A DNA stretch of 5,403 bases from Deltaproteobacteria bacterium (GTDB lineage Bacteria > Desulfobacterota > Desulfobacteria > Desulfobacterales > JAFDCJ01). Below are positions 5,383 through 5,403 of the stretch, one piece after another. Below the pieces are notes generated by a model, which was given only the letters and a program-made list of their open reading frames with translations, did no database searches and had not been told where the DNA came from. The DNA lies in NCBI GenBank assembly GCA_024277475.1, contig JAJRVC010000227.1:1-5403 (forward strand), in the 5' to 3' direction. The stretch's first letter is position 1. Each line of letters starts with the position of its first letter. The position numbers were made by a program, and so were the translations under genes.

Positions 5383-5403
5383 CACTGTCATTACGAATAG
5401 GAG
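5383..5403 (+). other. Window-edge motif: start of a dispersed repeat or a ribosome binding site
   Basis: The last bases read TGTCATTACGAATAGGAG (5386-5403). The AGGAG could be the Shine-Dalgarno site of a gene starting just past the window. Equally, the string resembles the beginning of the common dispersed repeat TGTCATTGCGAGGAGCGAAGCGA, whose second half also seems to appear in reverse complement at 2741-2752. The window ends too early to choose. Confidence 0.3.

Overview
This window holds four recognisable genes plus one partial gene, in a moderately GC-balanced chromosome with long AT-rich spacers. The centrepiece is a complete lutA-lutB-lutC set (1962-5249, + strand). These genes encode the iron-sulfur/LUD-domain complex that oxidises L-lactate to pyruvate. 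The protein style, the long repeat-rich spacers and the c-di-GMP/two-component genes next to a lactate-oxidation set suggest a Gram-negative environmental anaerobe, probably a sulfate-reducing Desulfobacterota (Desulfobacteraceae-like). That assignment is an inference from family resemblance; no marker gene is present.

Layout. Positions 1-264 are the 3' end of a CheY-like receiver domain whose start lies outside the window. Converging on it from the minus strand (1519-434) is a GAF-GGDEF diguanylate cyclase with an intact GGEEF active site but a displaced inhibitory-site arginine. A 442-bp spacer (1520-1961) separates the cyclase from the divergent lut genes. It carries an inverted repeat, a hairpin of the CACGAAAACACGAA type, and a 12-bp direct repeat just upstream of lutA. 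LutA (two CCG cysteine-rich domains), LutB (LUD domain, 4Fe-4S ferredoxin motifs, LutB C-terminal domain) and LutC (LUD domain) follow in the same order as Bacillus subtilis lutABC. A second hairpin-type repeat (5294-5358) follows lutC, and the window ends in what looks like the edge of another dispersed repeat or a ribosome binding site.

How the genes work together. LutA, LutB and LutC are expected to form one cytoplasmic lactate-oxidising complex passing electrons through Fe-S clusters. No lactate permease and no LutR/LldR-type regulator lies in the window. The receiver and the diguanylate cyclase are signalling proteins; their link to lactate use is only adjacency.

No clearly novel system is present. 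The most unusual aspect is non-coding. The two gaps inside the lut set are 198 and 144 bp, whereas lut genes are usually tightly packed. Both contain degenerate short tandem repeats (7- and 8-bp periods), one contains a perfect extended -10 promoter motif, and a roughly 28-bp element next to the cyclase start recurs immediately after the lutB stop codon.
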